Shown piece by piece: positions 16,401 through 25,994 of a DNA stretch of 64,000 bases. Within the stretch, counting starts at the first letter, position 1; every line of letters begins with the position of its first letter. This DNA comes from Pseudarthrobacter naphthalenicus. Its GTDB lineage: Bacteria > Actinomycetota > Actinomycetes > Actinomycetales > Micrococcaceae. Position numbers and translations under genes: made by a program. The DNA lies in the NCBI RefSeq assembly GCF_029076445.1, contig NZ_JARESG010000010.1, positions 1 to 64,000 of the forward strand, read 5' to 3'. Below the pieces are notes generated by a model. That model had not been told where the DNA came from, did not search any database, and was given only the letters and a program-made list of their open reading frames with translations.

Positions 16401-17315
16401 ACCGCCTGGACCATGACGGGCAAGTCGGTCCCCGCAGGTTCGCTGGACCTGCTGGTGATCGACGAGGCGGGGCAGTTCTCGCTGGCCAACACCCTGGCCG
16501 TGGCGCGCGCGGCCAAACGCCTCCTGCTGCTCGGCGATCCCCAGCAGCTGCCGCAGGTCACCCAGGGCTCGCATCCTGAGCCGGTGGACGAATCGGCCCT
16601 GGGCTGGCTCGCCGCCGGCCACGCCACCCTGCCGGAAAACCTTGGCTACTTCCTGGCTGACAGCTGGCGCATGCACCCCGAGCTGTGCCGTGCCGTATCG
16701 GTTCTCAGCTACGACGGCAGGCTCGAAGCGGCACCGGCTGCTTCACTGCGGAGCCTGGCCGAACTGTCCGCCGGCGTCGAAACCGTGTTTGTGGCGCACA
16801 GCGGGAACACCGCATCCTCCCGGGAGGAGGCGGCCGAGGTGGTCCGGCAGGCGCAGCGGCATATCGGGCTGAAGTGGCTTCCCGGCGGCGACCAGGCTGC
16901 CCGGCCGCTGGCCGCCGAGGACATCCTGGTGGTGGCCGCGTACAACGCCCAGGTCCAGCTGATCCGGCAGGAACTGGAGCACGCGGGCCTGGCCGGCGTC
17001 CGGGTGGGCACGGTGGACAAGTTCCAGGGCCAGGAGGCTCCCGTTGTGCTGGTGTCCATGGCATGTTCCGCGGTTGTAGAAGCTCCGCGAGGCGCCGAAT
17101 TCCTCCTGAACCGGAACCGGATCAACGTGGCAGTTTCGCGTGGGCAGTGGCGCGGGGTGATAGTCCGCTCGCCCGAGCTCACCAACTACATGCCGTCCAA
17201 ACCGGGCGTCCTGGAAGAGCTCGGCGCCTTCATCGGACTCAGCCCGGGCCGCCGGCTTCCGGCCAGCCGGCGGCCGGGGAACCAGCACGGGACCGGAGGC
17301 CAGCCGCGCGGGTAG
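13500..17315 (+). CDS. TM0106-type RecB-like nuclease fused to RNase H-like domain and SF1B helicase
   Basis: A 1271-residue DNA/RNA processing enzyme with three parts. Residues 35-275 form a RecB-like PD-(D/E)XK nuclease (VWDTKLARHAK, Asp169 and Lys171), with Cys45 and the triplet Cys259, Cys262, Cys265 placed as in iron-sulfur-stapled nucleases. Residues 360-590 form a YprB-like RNase H fold (FFDFEGDP, Asp367 and Glu369; NEYDCLSTLRL). Residues about 860-1250 form a UPF1-like SF1B helicase: Walker A GPPGTGKT at 881-888, DEAG at 988, GDPQQLPQ at 1012, then DKFQGQEAP and LNRNRINVAVSRG. GTG at 13500 is chosen because GGGGAGG lies just upstream. It likely processes nucleic-acid ends in repair or stress. 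Partner and substrate are unknown. Confidence 0.85.
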   Translation: MFLLDPASAVPGLGGPDFSGPGGTVPGAPQDLIFSASDLVAASECEYRTLRILDEKLGRSPKAEFPDDEMQRRAGTLGDRHEEKVLAGLIRQYGVWDAGSGSGVYSIDRGNNTRGDLLAKQAETELALRAGADVVFQATFFDGEFLGYADFIVNEAAGTGSPGRYEVWDTKLARHAKVGALLQLAAYGDQLLGMGLEPSPRVTLVLGAVVDGDYVRSHHSLPDLLPVFRERRDRFRDLTAAHREQDTAVTWQQAGITYCGRCNYCAEQVQIHRDLLMVGGMSTVRRKKLMAEGVTTIDALADLPPGKASGPVARLRDQARMQLGRDVPDGSRTFSKDGEDHTLAFKVLPEHALADIPAPSPGDIFFDFEGDPLWQDPATGQWGLEYLFGVVEAPDGHPAAGAAGATDSAAGPVFRPFWAHSRSGERQAFLDFLGYVEERRARFPDLHVYHYAAYEKSALRNLSVRHLAGEDIVDNWLREGVLVDLYATARHSLRISEPSYSIKKLEPLYMGDNLRSGDVKDAGASVVAYAAYCAARDGGDAAGAAAILASISDYNEYDCLSTLRLRDWLLGLRDRSRVPAPGPAGGAGQRTAHRPDGVPAPLRPDVPGGPEAEPTPGELRLKEYLAGLPDTRPWTPDERAIAMVAAATGYHRRERKQFWWEHFDRTDAEIDQWSDHRNVFVVDTAEVAADWALAKPTVRMRTRTLRLAGTMSEGSDFKPGSTWCRLYDAPLPDGLADSSGNTGRGFTFGTLVTAVEDHPRIPGHSIITIEEKETGKVPAYPHIPVALTEDQPVRTPSIEAALAELAEEVGALVPSLPRHPGVDILRKRPPRFRSLSGPAPVGTGIRDTDGAEADSAVARDYVGAITTSLLDLDHSYLAVQGPPGTGKTYVGSHVIARLVALGWKIGVVGQSHAVVENMLRTAIETAGVDPSRVAKKVVGAQTVPWKQKKDDDVAALLVSPGGALVGGTAWTMTGKSVPAGSLDLLVIDEAGQFSLANTLAVARAAKRLLLLGDPQQLPQVTQGSHPEPVDESALGWLAAGHATLPENLGYFLADSWRMHPELCRAVSVLSYDGRLEAAPAASLRSLAELSAGVETVFVAHSGNTASSREEAAEVVRQAQRHIGLKWLPGGDQAARPLAAEDILVVAAYNAQVQLIRQELEHAGLAGVRVGTVDKFQGQEAPVVLVSMACSAVVEAPRGAEFLLNRNRINVAVSRGQWRGVIVRSPELTNYMPSKPGVLEELGAFIGLSPGRRLPASRRPGNQHGTGGQPRG

Positions 17316-17339
17316 CCAGCAACAGGGTAAGTTCAGTGG

Positions 17340-18575
17340 GTGACCTCCCAGACCCACAAGATGCCTGTCGGCGCCCTGATCGTTCTCGCTGCCATCGGCT
17401 TCACGGCGATCACCACTGAACTCCTGCCGTCAGGTTTGTTGCCCCAGATCAGTGCCGACTTCAAGGTCTCGGAGGCAACGGCCGGTTATCTGACGGCGGG
17501 CTACGCAGCCATCATCGTGGTGACCGTCATCCCGCTGTCCATGGCTCTGGCGCGGGTACCCCGGCATTTCCTGCTCGTCGCCCTGATCCTGACCTTCGCC
17601 GCAAGCAACGCCCTGGTGGCGCTGGTCCCGGACTTCGGCGCGGCCATGGGTTCGCGGGTGGTGGGCGGCATCGCCCACGGCCTGCTGTGGTCCGCGATGG
17701 CTCCATTTGTGGCCAGGATCGTCCCCGCCCACAAGGTGGGCAAAGCCCTGGCCATCGTGTTCAGCGGCAACAGCCTCGGCCTGGCCATCGGCGCCCCGGT
17801 GGGGACTGCCTTGGGCAACCTTCTGGGCTGGCGGTCCGCCTTCCTGGTGCTGGCGGCGTCCGGCGTGCTGCTGGCCCTCCTCGCCGTATGGCTACTCCCC
17901 CCGGTGCGGCGGATCCCGGATGCGCCGCGTCCGTCGCTGCGGAAAGCAATCGGCCAGCCCGGCGTCAAGACTGTGGCCGTCGGCTGGCCGCTGATGCTGA
18001 TGGCACACTTCGCCCTGTTCACCTATATTGCCCCGTTTCTTCGCGAGGTCCGGCTCCCCGATTTCAGCATCCCGCTCTCCATCAGCGTCCTGGGGGTAGC
18101 CGGGCTGGTGGGCATTTGGATTGCCGGCGTCACCGTGGATTCCAAGCCGCGGCGCTGGCACCTGATCACCGTCGGCGGGGTGGTGGTCTCGCTACTGCTG
18201 CTGCACCTGGTGGGAACCGCCCTGCCCGGCATTGCGCTCGGTGGCCTGGCCGGCGACGATCTCGCTCTGCCGGCAGCCATGCTTCTGATGTTTGTGTGGG
18301 GCACCGGAATCGGCGCCATGGGTATCTACAACCAGTCCGCCATCCTCCGGGCAGGCGGTGAATACCGGGATGCTGCCAACGGCCTGACGGTTCTGACCAT
18401 CCAGATGGGCATCACCATCGGAGCAATGTTCGGCGCCGCCGCCCTGACCGTGGCCGGCCCCGGCCTGATCCCCGTCGCAGCAGCCCTTCCGGCCATCATC
18501 TCGTTTGTGCTGATCCTGGCCGGCCGCCGCCACGCCTACCCGGCCGGCCCGAAGGAACGAGTCACCGGGCCCTGA
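17340..18575 (+). CDS. DHA1-family MFS exporter
   Basis: A 411-residue, 12-helix major-facilitator transporter of the AraJ/chloramphenicol-resistance-like branch. The loop between helices 2 and 3 and motif SRVVGGIAHGLLWSAMAPF (helix 4) fit proton-driven efflux of small molecules or sugars. The start is GTG at 17340, 25 bases after the helicase stop, without a strong ribosome site. Its end overlaps the convergent acylphosphatase gene by 14 bases. The substrate cannot be predicted. Confidence 0.82.
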   Translation: MTSQTHKMPVGALIVLAAIGFTAITTELLPSGLLPQISADFKVSEATAGYLTAGYAAIIVVTVIPLSMALARVPRHFLLVALILTFAASNALVALVPDFGAAMGSRVVGGIAHGLLWSAMAPFVARIVPAHKVGKALAIVFSGNSLGLAIGAPVGTALGNLLGWRSAFLVLAASGVLLALLAVWLLPPVRRIPDAPRPSLRKAIGQPGVKTVAVGWPLMLMAHFALFTYIAPFLREVRLPDFSIPLSISVLGVAGLVGIWIAGVTVDSKPRRWHLITVGGVVVSLLLLHLVGTALPGIALGGLAGDDLALPAAMLLMFVWGTGIGAMGIYNQSAILRAGGEYRDAANGLTVLTIQMGITIGAMFGAAALTVAGPGLIPVAAALPAIISFVLILAGRRHAYPAGPKERVTGP

Positions 18576-18858
18576 AGTCCCGGAACGATCCGTCCGCATC
18601 CGAGATGGTCTCTTCCACCCGTTCGACCCGCCCGGGCGCATTCTCCGACCTGAGCCAATCCAGGAGCTGCTGCACCCGCTCCCTGGGGCCTTCAGCCACC
18701 ACCGACACGGAACCGTCGTCGAGGTTTTTCACCACGCCCCTTAACGCAAGCTCATCGGCCTTGCCCCTGGTCCAGAAACGGAATCCGACCCCCTGCACCA
18801 CGCCGAAGACGCGGGCAGAGAGCCGGATGTCGCCCCGGGAGGGGCTTCCAGTGGTCAT
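18562..18858 (-). CDS. acyP: Acylphosphatase
   Basis: A 98-residue alpha/beta sandwich enzyme that hydrolyses carboxyl-phosphate bonds such as those of acetyl- or carbamoyl-phosphate. The catalytic pair is visible: Arg27 in GVVQGVGFRFWT and Asn45 in GVVKNLDDGSV. The length is standard. It is convergent with the MFS exporter (14-base overlap) and lies 5 bases downstream of the yceI-like gene in the same direction, so the two may share a transcript. Confidence 0.92.
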   Translation of the reverse strand: MTTGSPSRGDIRLSARVFGVVQGVGFRFWTRGKADELALRGVVKNLDDGSVSVVAEGPRERVQQLLDWLRSENAPGRVERVEETISDADGSFRDFRAR

Positions 18859-18863
18859 GGCAC

Positions 18864-19409
18864 TCAGGCCTGCTTGACCAGCGCGGCTTCGACGTTGATC
18901 TTGACTTTGTCGCCGACCAGCAGGCCCCCGGCTTCCAGCGCCGCGTTCCAGGTCAGGCCGAATTCCTTGCGGCTGATCTCGGTTTCAGCAGAGAAACCCG
19001 CGCGGGTGGCACCGAAGGGGTCAACGGCAACCCCGGAGAACTCGACTTCCAACTCCACGGGCTTGGTGACGCCGCGGATGGTGAGATCGCCGGTGAGCGT
19101 GTAATCCTCGCCGTCGCCCTCCACCGAGGTGGCACGGAACGTCATGTCCGGGTACTGCTCCACATCGAAGAAGTCCGGTCCTTTGACATGTCCGTCGCGG
19201 TTGGCGTCGCCGGATTCGAAGCTGGCGGTCTTGACGGTGGCGTGGAGTGAAGATTCGGCCAGGGAGTCGCCGACGCGGGCTTCCGCCGAGGCGTCCGTAA
19301 AGCGGCCGCGGACCTTGCTGATGCCTGCGTGGCGGACCGTGAAGCCGATTTCGCTGTGGGACATGTCCAGGGTCCAAACGCCTGGTGTCAGGCCTGAGGG
19401 AAGGGTCAC
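18864..19409 (-). CDS. YceI-family lipocalin-like protein
   Basis: A 181-residue YceI-domain protein, an eight-strand beta barrel known to bind isoprenoid-type lipids. The GTG start at 19409 is chosen because AAGGAG lies about 8 bases upstream; it gives MTLPSGLTPGVWTLDMSHSE. Family motifs are SHSEIGFTVRHAGISKVRGR, NRDGHVKGPDFFDVEQYPDM and GDLTIRGVTKPVELEV. No signal peptide is visible with this start, so it is probably cytoplasmic, unlike secreted E. coli YceI. Its role is likely isoprenoid sequestration or stress tolerance. Confidence 0.9.
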   Translation of the reverse strand: MTLPSGLTPGVWTLDMSHSEIGFTVRHAGISKVRGRFTDASAEARVGDSLAESSLHATVKTASFESGDANRDGHVKGPDFFDVEQYPDMTFRATSVEGDGEDYTLTGDLTIRGVTKPVELEVEFSGVAVDPFGATRAGFSAETEISRKEFGLTWNAALEAGGLLVGDKVKINVEAALVKQA

Positions 19410-19438
19410 TTTTGCATCTCCTTGTGCTGGGAAACAGT

Positions 19439-19469
19439 GTGGGAACCAGCCAGTACGGCCGGTTCCCAC
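19439..19469 (-). terminator. Hairpin downstream of the X25 fusion gene
   Basis: Perfect 9-base arms GTGGGAACC (19439-19447) and GGTTCCCAC (19461-19469) with a 13-base loop lie between the X25 gene and yceI. The hairpin is probably a terminator of the upstream gene. It ends about 15 bases before the yceI ribosome site, so it could also affect yceI. Confidence 0.5.
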
Positions 19470-19538
19470 CCTGCTTCACTCGGGACCTTTTGTCCAGAGA
19501 ATACGCCGCCCGGATAATGCTGGACGGCTGGTGACCGC

Positions 19539-20483
19539 TCAGCTGTTGATGGTGATGTCCCGCGTGCGGTGGTCGTAGCGGATGGTGACAGTGCCGCCGT
19601 CGTGGTGCAGCTCGTGGTTGGGCCCATCGAACGTGCCGAACGCACCATAGTTTTCGGTCCAGGACCGGTTCAGCGCGATCTTGAAGGTGTAGTAGCCGGC
19701 GGGCAGTTCGGTGCTCTTAATCCACAGCTGCGAGCCGAAATCGAAGTCCATCTGGGACTCGTCGTACTGCGGCGCCCAGTTCTCCGGGGCCCCCAGCAGC
19801 GTGTTGAAGTCGCCGGCCACGGCCACCGCTTCGGGCTGGGGGAACGTTTCCTCGTCCGGGCCTTCCAGCGGCTCCGCCACAACCTCCGGGCTCGTGGATT
19901 TTGCGGCCGGCGCCTTGCGTGAGCGGACGGCCTTGACCACCGGCTCCACGGCTTCCTCGATCAGTTTCGCGGCCTTGCCCACGGCCTCGGCCGCCTTCTT
20001 GCCCGGAGCCTTTCTGGCGGGAGCCTTTTTGGCGGTCGCCTCGGCAGCCACTGCCTTCGTCCCGGAGGTCTTGCTGGCGGCCGCAACCTTGGCGGCGGGT
20101 GCCTTCCGGACGGCGGGGGCGGCAGGGAGCGGGGTGTCGGCCGGGACGGGAGTGCCGGCGTCGAGCGCTGTGGCGAAGGCGTCGGCGTCGGGGAAGGCAA
20201 CGGTGGCGCGCATGCCGTCCTCGGTGATGGTCCAGCCGGACCGGCCCTTGACCAGCCAGCCGGCTTTGACCAGCTTGGCGGTGGCGGAGGTGAGGGTCTT
20301 GTGGCCCCGGGGTATGCCGCCGCTGAGCAGCACCGCCTCGTGATCGGTGAACGGTACGCGCGCCGTGGCTTCCGCCAGGACTTCACCGGCGTTGCGTGCC
20401 TCGCCGGTCCACGTGCCCTCTGTCAGGACATCCAGCACGGTCTTGAGTCGAAGGTAGGTGTTTTCTGCGGTGGACGTGGCCAT
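19539..20483 (-). CDS. Winged-helix-like / Lys-Ala-rich linker / pullulanase X25 domain protein
   Basis: A 314-residue protein with three regions. Residues 1-105 look like a small winged-helix domain (TATAKLVKAGWLVKGRSGWT-like wing around 65-90). Residues 120-200 are a basic Ala/Lys/Pro-rich linker with KAPAAK, KKAPARKAPGKK-type repeats, like the tail of histone H1-type nucleoid proteins. Residues 219-314 match the X25 beta-sandwich of pullulanases and glycogen-debranching enzymes: VAVAGDFNTLLGAPENWAP, LPAGYYTFKIALN, GTVTIRYDH. No signal peptide and no glycosidase domain are present. AAGGGG precedes the ATG. The combination hints at a nucleic-acid-binding protein that senses or tethers alpha-glucan, but this is inference. 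Confidence 0.8.
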   Translation of the reverse strand: MATSTAENTYLRLKTVLDVLTEGTWTGEARNAGEVLAEATARVPFTDHEAVLLSGGIPRGHKTLTSATAKLVKAGWLVKGRSGWTITEDGMRATVAFPDADAFATALDAGTPVPADTPLPAAPAVRKAPAAKVAAASKTSGTKAVAAEATAKKAPARKAPGKKAAEAVGKAAKLIEEAVEPVVKAVRSRKAPAAKSTSPEVVAEPLEGPDEETFPQPEAVAVAGDFNTLLGAPENWAPQYDESQMDFDFGSQLWIKSTELPAGYYTFKIALNRSWTENYGAFGTFDGPNHELHHDGGTVTIRYDHRTRDITINS

Positions 20484-20532
20484 GATTCCCCTTAGTGAAG
20501 CGATCTGTCTTTAGGCATCTTGCCAAGACGGT

Positions 20533-20560
20533 ATTAAATCGCACGACTTGAAATGGTGAA
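20533..20560 (-). promoter_or_regulatory. Candidate promoter of the X25 fusion gene
   Basis: Reading leftward, TTCACC (20560-20555) and TTTAAT (20538-20533) are 16 bases apart, matching consensus at 4/6 and 5/6, about 50 bases upstream of the ATG. CACGAC/GTCGTG arms at 20542-20547 and 20569-20574 bracket it. The rest of the gap up to 20721 holds nothing I recognise. Confidence 0.35.
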
Positions 20561-20721
20561 CTCTGCGTGTCGTGACCGACTATGACGTCGATTACAGCGG
20601 AACTGAGGCAAGAGTCTCGGCTGGTGGGCTGTTTTCTCAACCCTGTTGCGCTTTTCGGGGAACCGCCGGTCACTTCCCAGACACGCACGCGTTCCAGTTT
20701 AGCGACCGCACAGGGCCTGAG

Positions 20722-21771
20722 CTAGCCGCCGTTCAGCTCGTCCAGAAGCTCAGCTTTCCGCTCCTCGGAAGCAAACGAGGAGTGGATGGAGTTGGCGGCG
20801 AGCCGGGACCGGTCAAAGTCCGACAGCTCAAACACTGCCTGCAGCTGGGCGAAATTGTCATCCACGTAGCCACCGAAATAGGCCGGATCGTCCGAATTAA
20901 CCGAAACGTTCAGCCCCGCGGCAAGCATGGCCGGCAACGGATGGTCGGCCAGGGTGTCCACGGTCCGGAGCCGGACGTTGGACAACGGGCAGACCGTCAG
21001 CGGAATCCGCTCGTCCACGAGTCGTTCCACCAGGTCCGGGTCCTCCATGCAGCGGATTCCGTGGTCGATCCGCTCCACGCCCAGGACGTCCAGCGCTTCG
21101 ATGATGTACGACGGCGGCCCCTCCTCGCCCGCGTGCGCGGTGAGCCGCAGGCCCGCTTCGCGTGCCTTGGCAAACAGCCGCTCAAACTTGGCCGGCGGGT
21201 TGCCCACTTCGGCCGAGTCCAGGCCGATGGCCGCAATCGGTGCCTTCATGGCCAGCAGGCCGTCCAGGACCTCCAGCGCCGATTCCTCGGACAGGTCGCG
21301 GAGGAACGCAGCGATCAGCAAAGTGGAAATACCGAAGTCCTCCACCGATGTGGCCAGCGCCGAGGCCACGCCGTTCACGCAGGTTTCGAGGCTGACACCC
21401 CGGGAAATATGGGCCTGCGGGTCCATCATGATCTCGGCATGCCGGACCCCGGCAGCGGCGGCCCGGGCCAGGTAGGCGCGCGTCATATCCGCGAAGTCCT
21501 GTTCAGTCTGCAGCACCGCCATGTTGGCGTAGTACAGGTTCAGGAACGACTGCAGGTCGCTGAATTCATACAGGGCCCGCAACTCCTCAAGGCCCGAGTA
21601 TGGAAGCGCGAGACCGTTGCGCTCGGCCAGTTCAAAGATCAGCTCGGGCTGCAGCGTGCCCTCGATGTGCAGGTGCAGTTCAGCAAGCGGCAGAAGCTGC
21701 GGCGCCACTTCAGCCTCGGTTAGATCGGTTTCCGGCAACGGAGCGGCGGCAGTGTCCGGGTAATTGTCCAT
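20722..21771 (-). CDS. Adenine deaminase (adenosine deaminase superfamily)
   Basis: A 349-residue TIM-barrel metal-dependent deaminase. Zinc ligands His33 and His35 lie in AELHLHIEGTLQPE, the catalytic HAGEE motif is near 215, and NSDDPAYFGGY near 293 supplies the last Asp ligand. The signature LDSAEVGNPPAKF and SNVRLRTVDTLADHPLP favour the adenine deaminase (Aah1-like) branch over true adenosine deaminases. The likely reaction is adenine to hypoxanthine plus ammonia in purine salvage. It diverges from the UvrA paralogue with 48 bases between the starts. Confidence 0.82.
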   Translation of the reverse strand: MDNYPDTAAAPLPETDLTEAEVAPQLLPLAELHLHIEGTLQPELIFELAERNGLALPYSGLEELRALYEFSDLQSFLNLYYANMAVLQTEQDFADMTRAYLARAAAAGVRHAEIMMDPQAHISRGVSLETCVNGVASALATSVEDFGISTLLIAAFLRDLSEESALEVLDGLLAMKAPIAAIGLDSAEVGNPPAKFERLFAKAREAGLRLTAHAGEEGPPSYIIEALDVLGVERIDHGIRCMEDPDLVERLVDERIPLTVCPLSNVRLRTVDTLADHPLPAMLAAGLNVSVNSDDPAYFGGYVDDNFAQLQAVFELSDFDRSRLAANSIHSSFASEERKAELLDELNGG

Positions 21772-21819
21772 CGGCTCAGGATATCGCCCGGCGGCGGCTT
21801 CCCCGCTAGAGTCGAATCA

Positions 21820-24408
21820 ATGCGGAACACTCAGCAGGCTGACGATCTCACCCTTCCCCCTCCCGGCCACCTCTCCGACGGCTTTGTCCGGGTCCGGGGG
21901 GCGCGGGAAAACAACCTGCGGAACGTCGATGTGGATGTGCCCCGCGATTCCATCGTGGCATTCACCGGGGTCTCCGGCTCCGGAAAGTCATCGCTGGCAT
22001 TCGGGACCATCTACGCCGAAGCCCAACGCCGGTACTTCGAATCCGTGGCCCCCTACGCGCGCCGCCTCATCCAACAGGGCCACAACCCCAAAGTGGAGAT
22101 GATCTCCGGGCTGCCTCCCGCCGTCGCTCTTCAACAGCGCCGCGGCGCCCCGAGCAGCCGCTCCACCGTGGGCACGGTGACCACCCTGTCCAACTCGCTC
22201 CGCATGCTGTTTTCCAGGGCGGGCACCTATCCGTCCGGAGCCGCCCAGCTGGATTCGGACGCTTTCTCCCCGAACACAGCTGCAGGCGCCTGCCAGGAAT
22301 GCCACGGGCTGGGGGTGGCACACACGGTCAGCGAGAAGTCCCTGGTGCCGGACACCGGCCTCACCATCCGGGAGGGTGCCATCGCCGCGTGGCCCGGGGC
22401 CTGGCAGGGCAAGAACCTGCGGGACATCCTCAGCCACCTTGGCTATGACGTGGACCTCCCCTGGCGGAAGCTGCCCAAGAAGGACCGCGACTGGATCCTG
22501 TTCACGGAGGATCAGCCGGTCGTCGAAGTCACGCCCGAGCGGGACCGCGTGGCCAAACCGTACAAGGGCCGTTTCTGGAGTGCCAGGAGCTACGTCCTGC
22601 ACACCCTGGCGGACTCCCAGAGTGCCGCCATGCGCGAGCGCGTCCTGGCTTTCATGGAATCCGGGCCCTGCCCGCGCTGCGGAGGAACAGGGCTCCGGCC
22701 AGAGGCGCTCGAAGTGTCCTTCGCAGGCCGCACCATCGCCGAACTCAACGGCACCCCCATGGCGGAACTTGCCGAGATCATCCGCCCCACGGCAGGCCTC
22801 AAGGACGCCGGCACCGCCTCGCGCCGGCAGTCCTCCGGGGAGGAGAACGAGGTGGCCGTCGCCATCACCGCCGATCTTCTGCAGCGCATCACGGTGCTGC
22901 TGGACCTGGGCCTCGGATACCTTTCACTGGGGCGCCCCACCCCCACCCTCTCGCCCGGCGAAATGCAGCGGCTGAGGATCGCCACCCAGCTCAGGTCCGG
23001 GCTGTTCGGCGTGATCTACGTCCTGGACGAACCTTCCGCGGGCCTTCACCCGGCCGACGCCGAGCCGCTCCTGGCCGTCCTGGACCAGCTCAAGGAGTCG
23101 GGCAACTCCGTCTTCGTGGTGGAACACAACATGGATGTGGTGCGCCGGGCCGACTGGCTGGTGGACGTCGGGCCGCGCGCCGGTGAGGGCGGCGGCGAGG
23201 TGCTCTACAGCGGCCCGGTTGCCGGGCTCGCTGATGTGGCTGAGTCGGTTACCCGACCGTTCCTGTTCGACGGCGGCTCCGGCGGAGCCGGCTCCACCGG
23301 GGCTGGTGTTGCCTCTAAGGGTGCCCGCCAGCCCGACGGCTGGCTGGAACTGAGCGGCATCAGCCAGCACAACCTCAAGAACCTTGACGCCAGTTTCCCG
23401 GTGGGTGTCCTCACGGCAGTTACCGGGGTGTCCGGTTCGGGCAAGTCGACCCTGGTGAGCCGTGTCCTCGCAAGCGTTGTGGGCTCCGGCGTGGGGACCC
23501 TCCCGGCCGCGTCGGCCCAGCCGGGCGGGGCCTTTCCGGACGGCGCTCAAGAGGATGGGACGGATTCGTCCGCTCCGCTGACTGTGGGGACGGTCAGCGG
23601 GACGGACCGCTTCGACCGCCTGGTGAAGGTGGATCAGAAGCCGATTGGCCGCACTCCGCGCTCCAACCTGGCCACCTATACGGGGCTGTTTGACGCTGTG
23701 CGCAAGGAATTCGCCGCCACGGATCAGGCCCGGGCGCTCGGATTCGGTGCGGGGCGGTTCTCCTTCAACGTCGCCGGCGGGCGGTGCGAGACCTGCCAGG
23801 GTGAGGGCTTTGTGGCGGTGGAACTGCTCTTCCTCCCGGGCAGCTACGGCCCCTGCCCTGAGTGCAACGGTTCACGCTACAACCCGGAGACCCTTGAGGT
23901 GACGTACCGGGGCAAGAACGTGGCCGAGGTCCTGCGCCTGACCGTTGACGCCGCAGCGGATTTCCTGGCGGACATTCCTGCCGCGGCCCGGAGCCTGAAG
24001 AGCCTGCGCGACGTGGGCCTGGGCTACCTGCGGCTGGGCCAGCCTGCCACCGAACTGTCCGGCGGCGAAGCACAGCGCATCAAGCTCGCCACCGAACTCC
24101 AGCGGGCCCGCCGCGGTCACACGCTCTACCTTTTGGACGAGCCGACCACGGGGCTGCATCCCGCCGACGTCCAGCTCCTGATGGCACAGCTCCATGGCCT
24201 GGTGGACAGCGGTAACACCGTGGTCGTGGTCGAACACGACATGGACGTGGTGGCGGGCGCGGACTGGGTCATCGACCTGGGCCCGTCGGGCGGGGATGCC
24301 GGCGGACAGATCGTCGCGGCCGGAACCGCCGCCGCCGTCGCCCGTTCCACCCACGGCCGCACCGCGCCGTACCTGGCGGCAGCCCTCCGCCAGGAGTCCG
24401 TCAGCTGA
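21820..24408 (+). CDS. UvrA-like ABC ATPase (class II UvrA paralogue)
   Basis: An 862-residue protein with two ABC ATPase modules: Walker A GVSGSGKS (50-57) and a second SGSGKST near residue 540, and signatures LSPGEMQR and LSGGEAQR. Zinc-module cysteines remain in [24 protein letters not shown] and CPECNGSR. It is shorter than housekeeping UvrA (about 950), and the UvrB-interaction region between the first Walker A and zinc module is reduced. That is typical of UvrA2-type proteins implicated in tolerance to DNA-damaging or intercalating agents. A low-complexity linker ([12 protein letters not shown]) joins the halves, and an insertion near 565-590 is unstructured. It is a standalone gene. 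Confidence 0.85.
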   Translation: MRNTQQADDLTLPPPGHLSDGFVRVRGARENNLRNVDVDVPRDSIVAFTGVSGSGKSSLAFGTIYAEAQRRYFESVAPYARRLIQQGHNPKVEMISGLPPAVALQQRRGAPSSRSTVGTVTTLSNSLRMLFSRAGTYPSGAAQLDSDAFSPNTAAGACQECHGLGVAHTVSEKSLVPDTGLTIREGAIAAWPGAWQGKNLRDILSHLGYDVDLPWRKLPKKDRDWILFTEDQPVVEVTPERDRVAKPYKGRFWSARSYVLHTLADSQSAAMRERVLAFMESGPCPRCGGTGLRPEALEVSFAGRTIAELNGTPMAELAEIIRPTAGLKDAGTASRRQSSGEENEVAVAITADLLQRITVLLDLGLGYLSLGRPTPTLSPGEMQRLRIATQLRSGLFGVIYVLDEPSAGLHPADAEPLLAVLDQLKESGNSVFVVEHNMDVVRRADWLVDVGPRAGEGGGEVLYSGPVAGLADVAESVTRPFLFDGGSGGAGSTGAGVASKGARQPDGWLELSGISQHNLKNLDASFPVGVLTAVTGVSGSGKSTLVSRVLASVVGSGVGTLPAASAQPGGAFPDGAQEDGTDSSAPLTVGTVSGTDRFDRLVKVDQKPIGRTPRSNLATYTGLFDAVRKEFAATDQARALGFGAGRFSFNVAGGRCETCQGEGFVAVELLFLPGSYGPCPECNGSRYNPETLEVTYRGKNVAEVLRLTVDAAADFLADIPAAARSLKSLRDVGLGYLRLGQPATELSGGEAQRIKLATELQRARRGHTLYLLDEPTTGLHPADVQLLMAQLHGLVDSGNTVVVVEHDMDVVAGADWVIDLGPSGGDAGGQIVAAGTAAAVARSTHGRTAPYLAAALRQESVS

Positions 24409-25261
<853 letters not shown>

Positions 25262-25315
25262 CCAGCAGCCGTTACCGGGATCCCTTCCCTCCCCGGCAAA
25301 CGGCAAGGCAGGAAA

Positions 25316-25362
25316 CGAACGACGCCGGAGGTCCCCACCCAGGGGAGCTCCGGCGTCGTTCG
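25316..25362. terminator. Strong intrinsic terminator after rpf
   Basis: Perfect 15-base arms (25316-25330 and 25348-25362, CGAACGACGCCGGAG and complement) enclose a further CCCC/GGGG pairing, followed by CTGTTTAG. It lies between two convergent genes and can serve both. Confidence 0.8.
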
Positions 25363-25406
25363 CTGTTTAGTTCTTCGCTGTTGCCTGACGGTCAGGTGCT
25401 TGGCAG

Positions 25407-25994
25407 TTAGGCCCCCGGGATTTCCCGCACAATCCGTACTTTCCAGGCGCTGGCGTCGCTGGTGTCCAGCAGCGCCACCGTGCCGTGGGCGACATTCAGT
25501 GCCACGCGCTTGGCAGCCAGCAGTTCGAGGTACAGGTGCTCGTTCATGCGGCTGGGCGTGTCGATGATGTACTTCACGGCGTCGCGGACTTTGCGGTAGT
25601 TGGCGCTTTTCTCGCGGTGCAGGTGAAGTTCCAGCAGCTGGCGCTGGCGAACTTTGGGTTCGTGCTTGTTGAGCCAGGAAACGGCCAAATGGACGGCGAC
25701 CACCAGGGTGAGCGACACCGCGTAGATCCACATGCCGCTCGTCAGCAGGAACAGGGGCAGGTTGCCGATGGCCACCAGCGCAATCACAACCCGCAGCGCA
25801 ACGATCCTGCGGAGGGTCAGAGCCACGGATGCCATCACGGCGCGGAAGCCGTGCTGCTCCTTCCGTGCTTCTGCAGGGTCCAGCGTAAATTCATCAAGGA
25901 CCAGGATGCCCTTGGCCTCCGGGCTCAACATTTGCCCGAACTTGGGCTTGAAGTGCGACGATGGGCCAGCGGTCGTTTCAGGTGAAATTGTCAT
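25407..25994 (-). CDS. Hypothetical membrane protein with two central helices
   Basis: A 195-residue protein I do not recognise. Two hydrophobic segments lie at about 66-82 and 85-108. The N-terminal 55 residues are hydrophilic, and the C-terminal half is basic and probably helical (RQRQLLELHLHREKSANYRK). It likely sits in the cytoplasmic membrane with both ends in the cytoplasm. It is convergent with rpf across a strong terminator. The ATG at 25994 has only a weak upstream GGAAG. No functional clue comes from the neighbours. Confidence 0.7.
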   Translation of the reverse strand: MTISPETTAGPSSHFKPKFGQMLSPEAKGILVLDEFTLDPAEARKEQHGFRAVMASVALTLRRIVALRVVIALVAIGNLPLFLLTSGMWIYAVSLTLVVAVHLAVSWLNKHEPKVRQRQLLELHLHREKSANYRKVRDAVKYIIDTPSRMNEHLYLELLAAKRVALNVAHGTVALLDTSDASAWKVRIVREIPGA

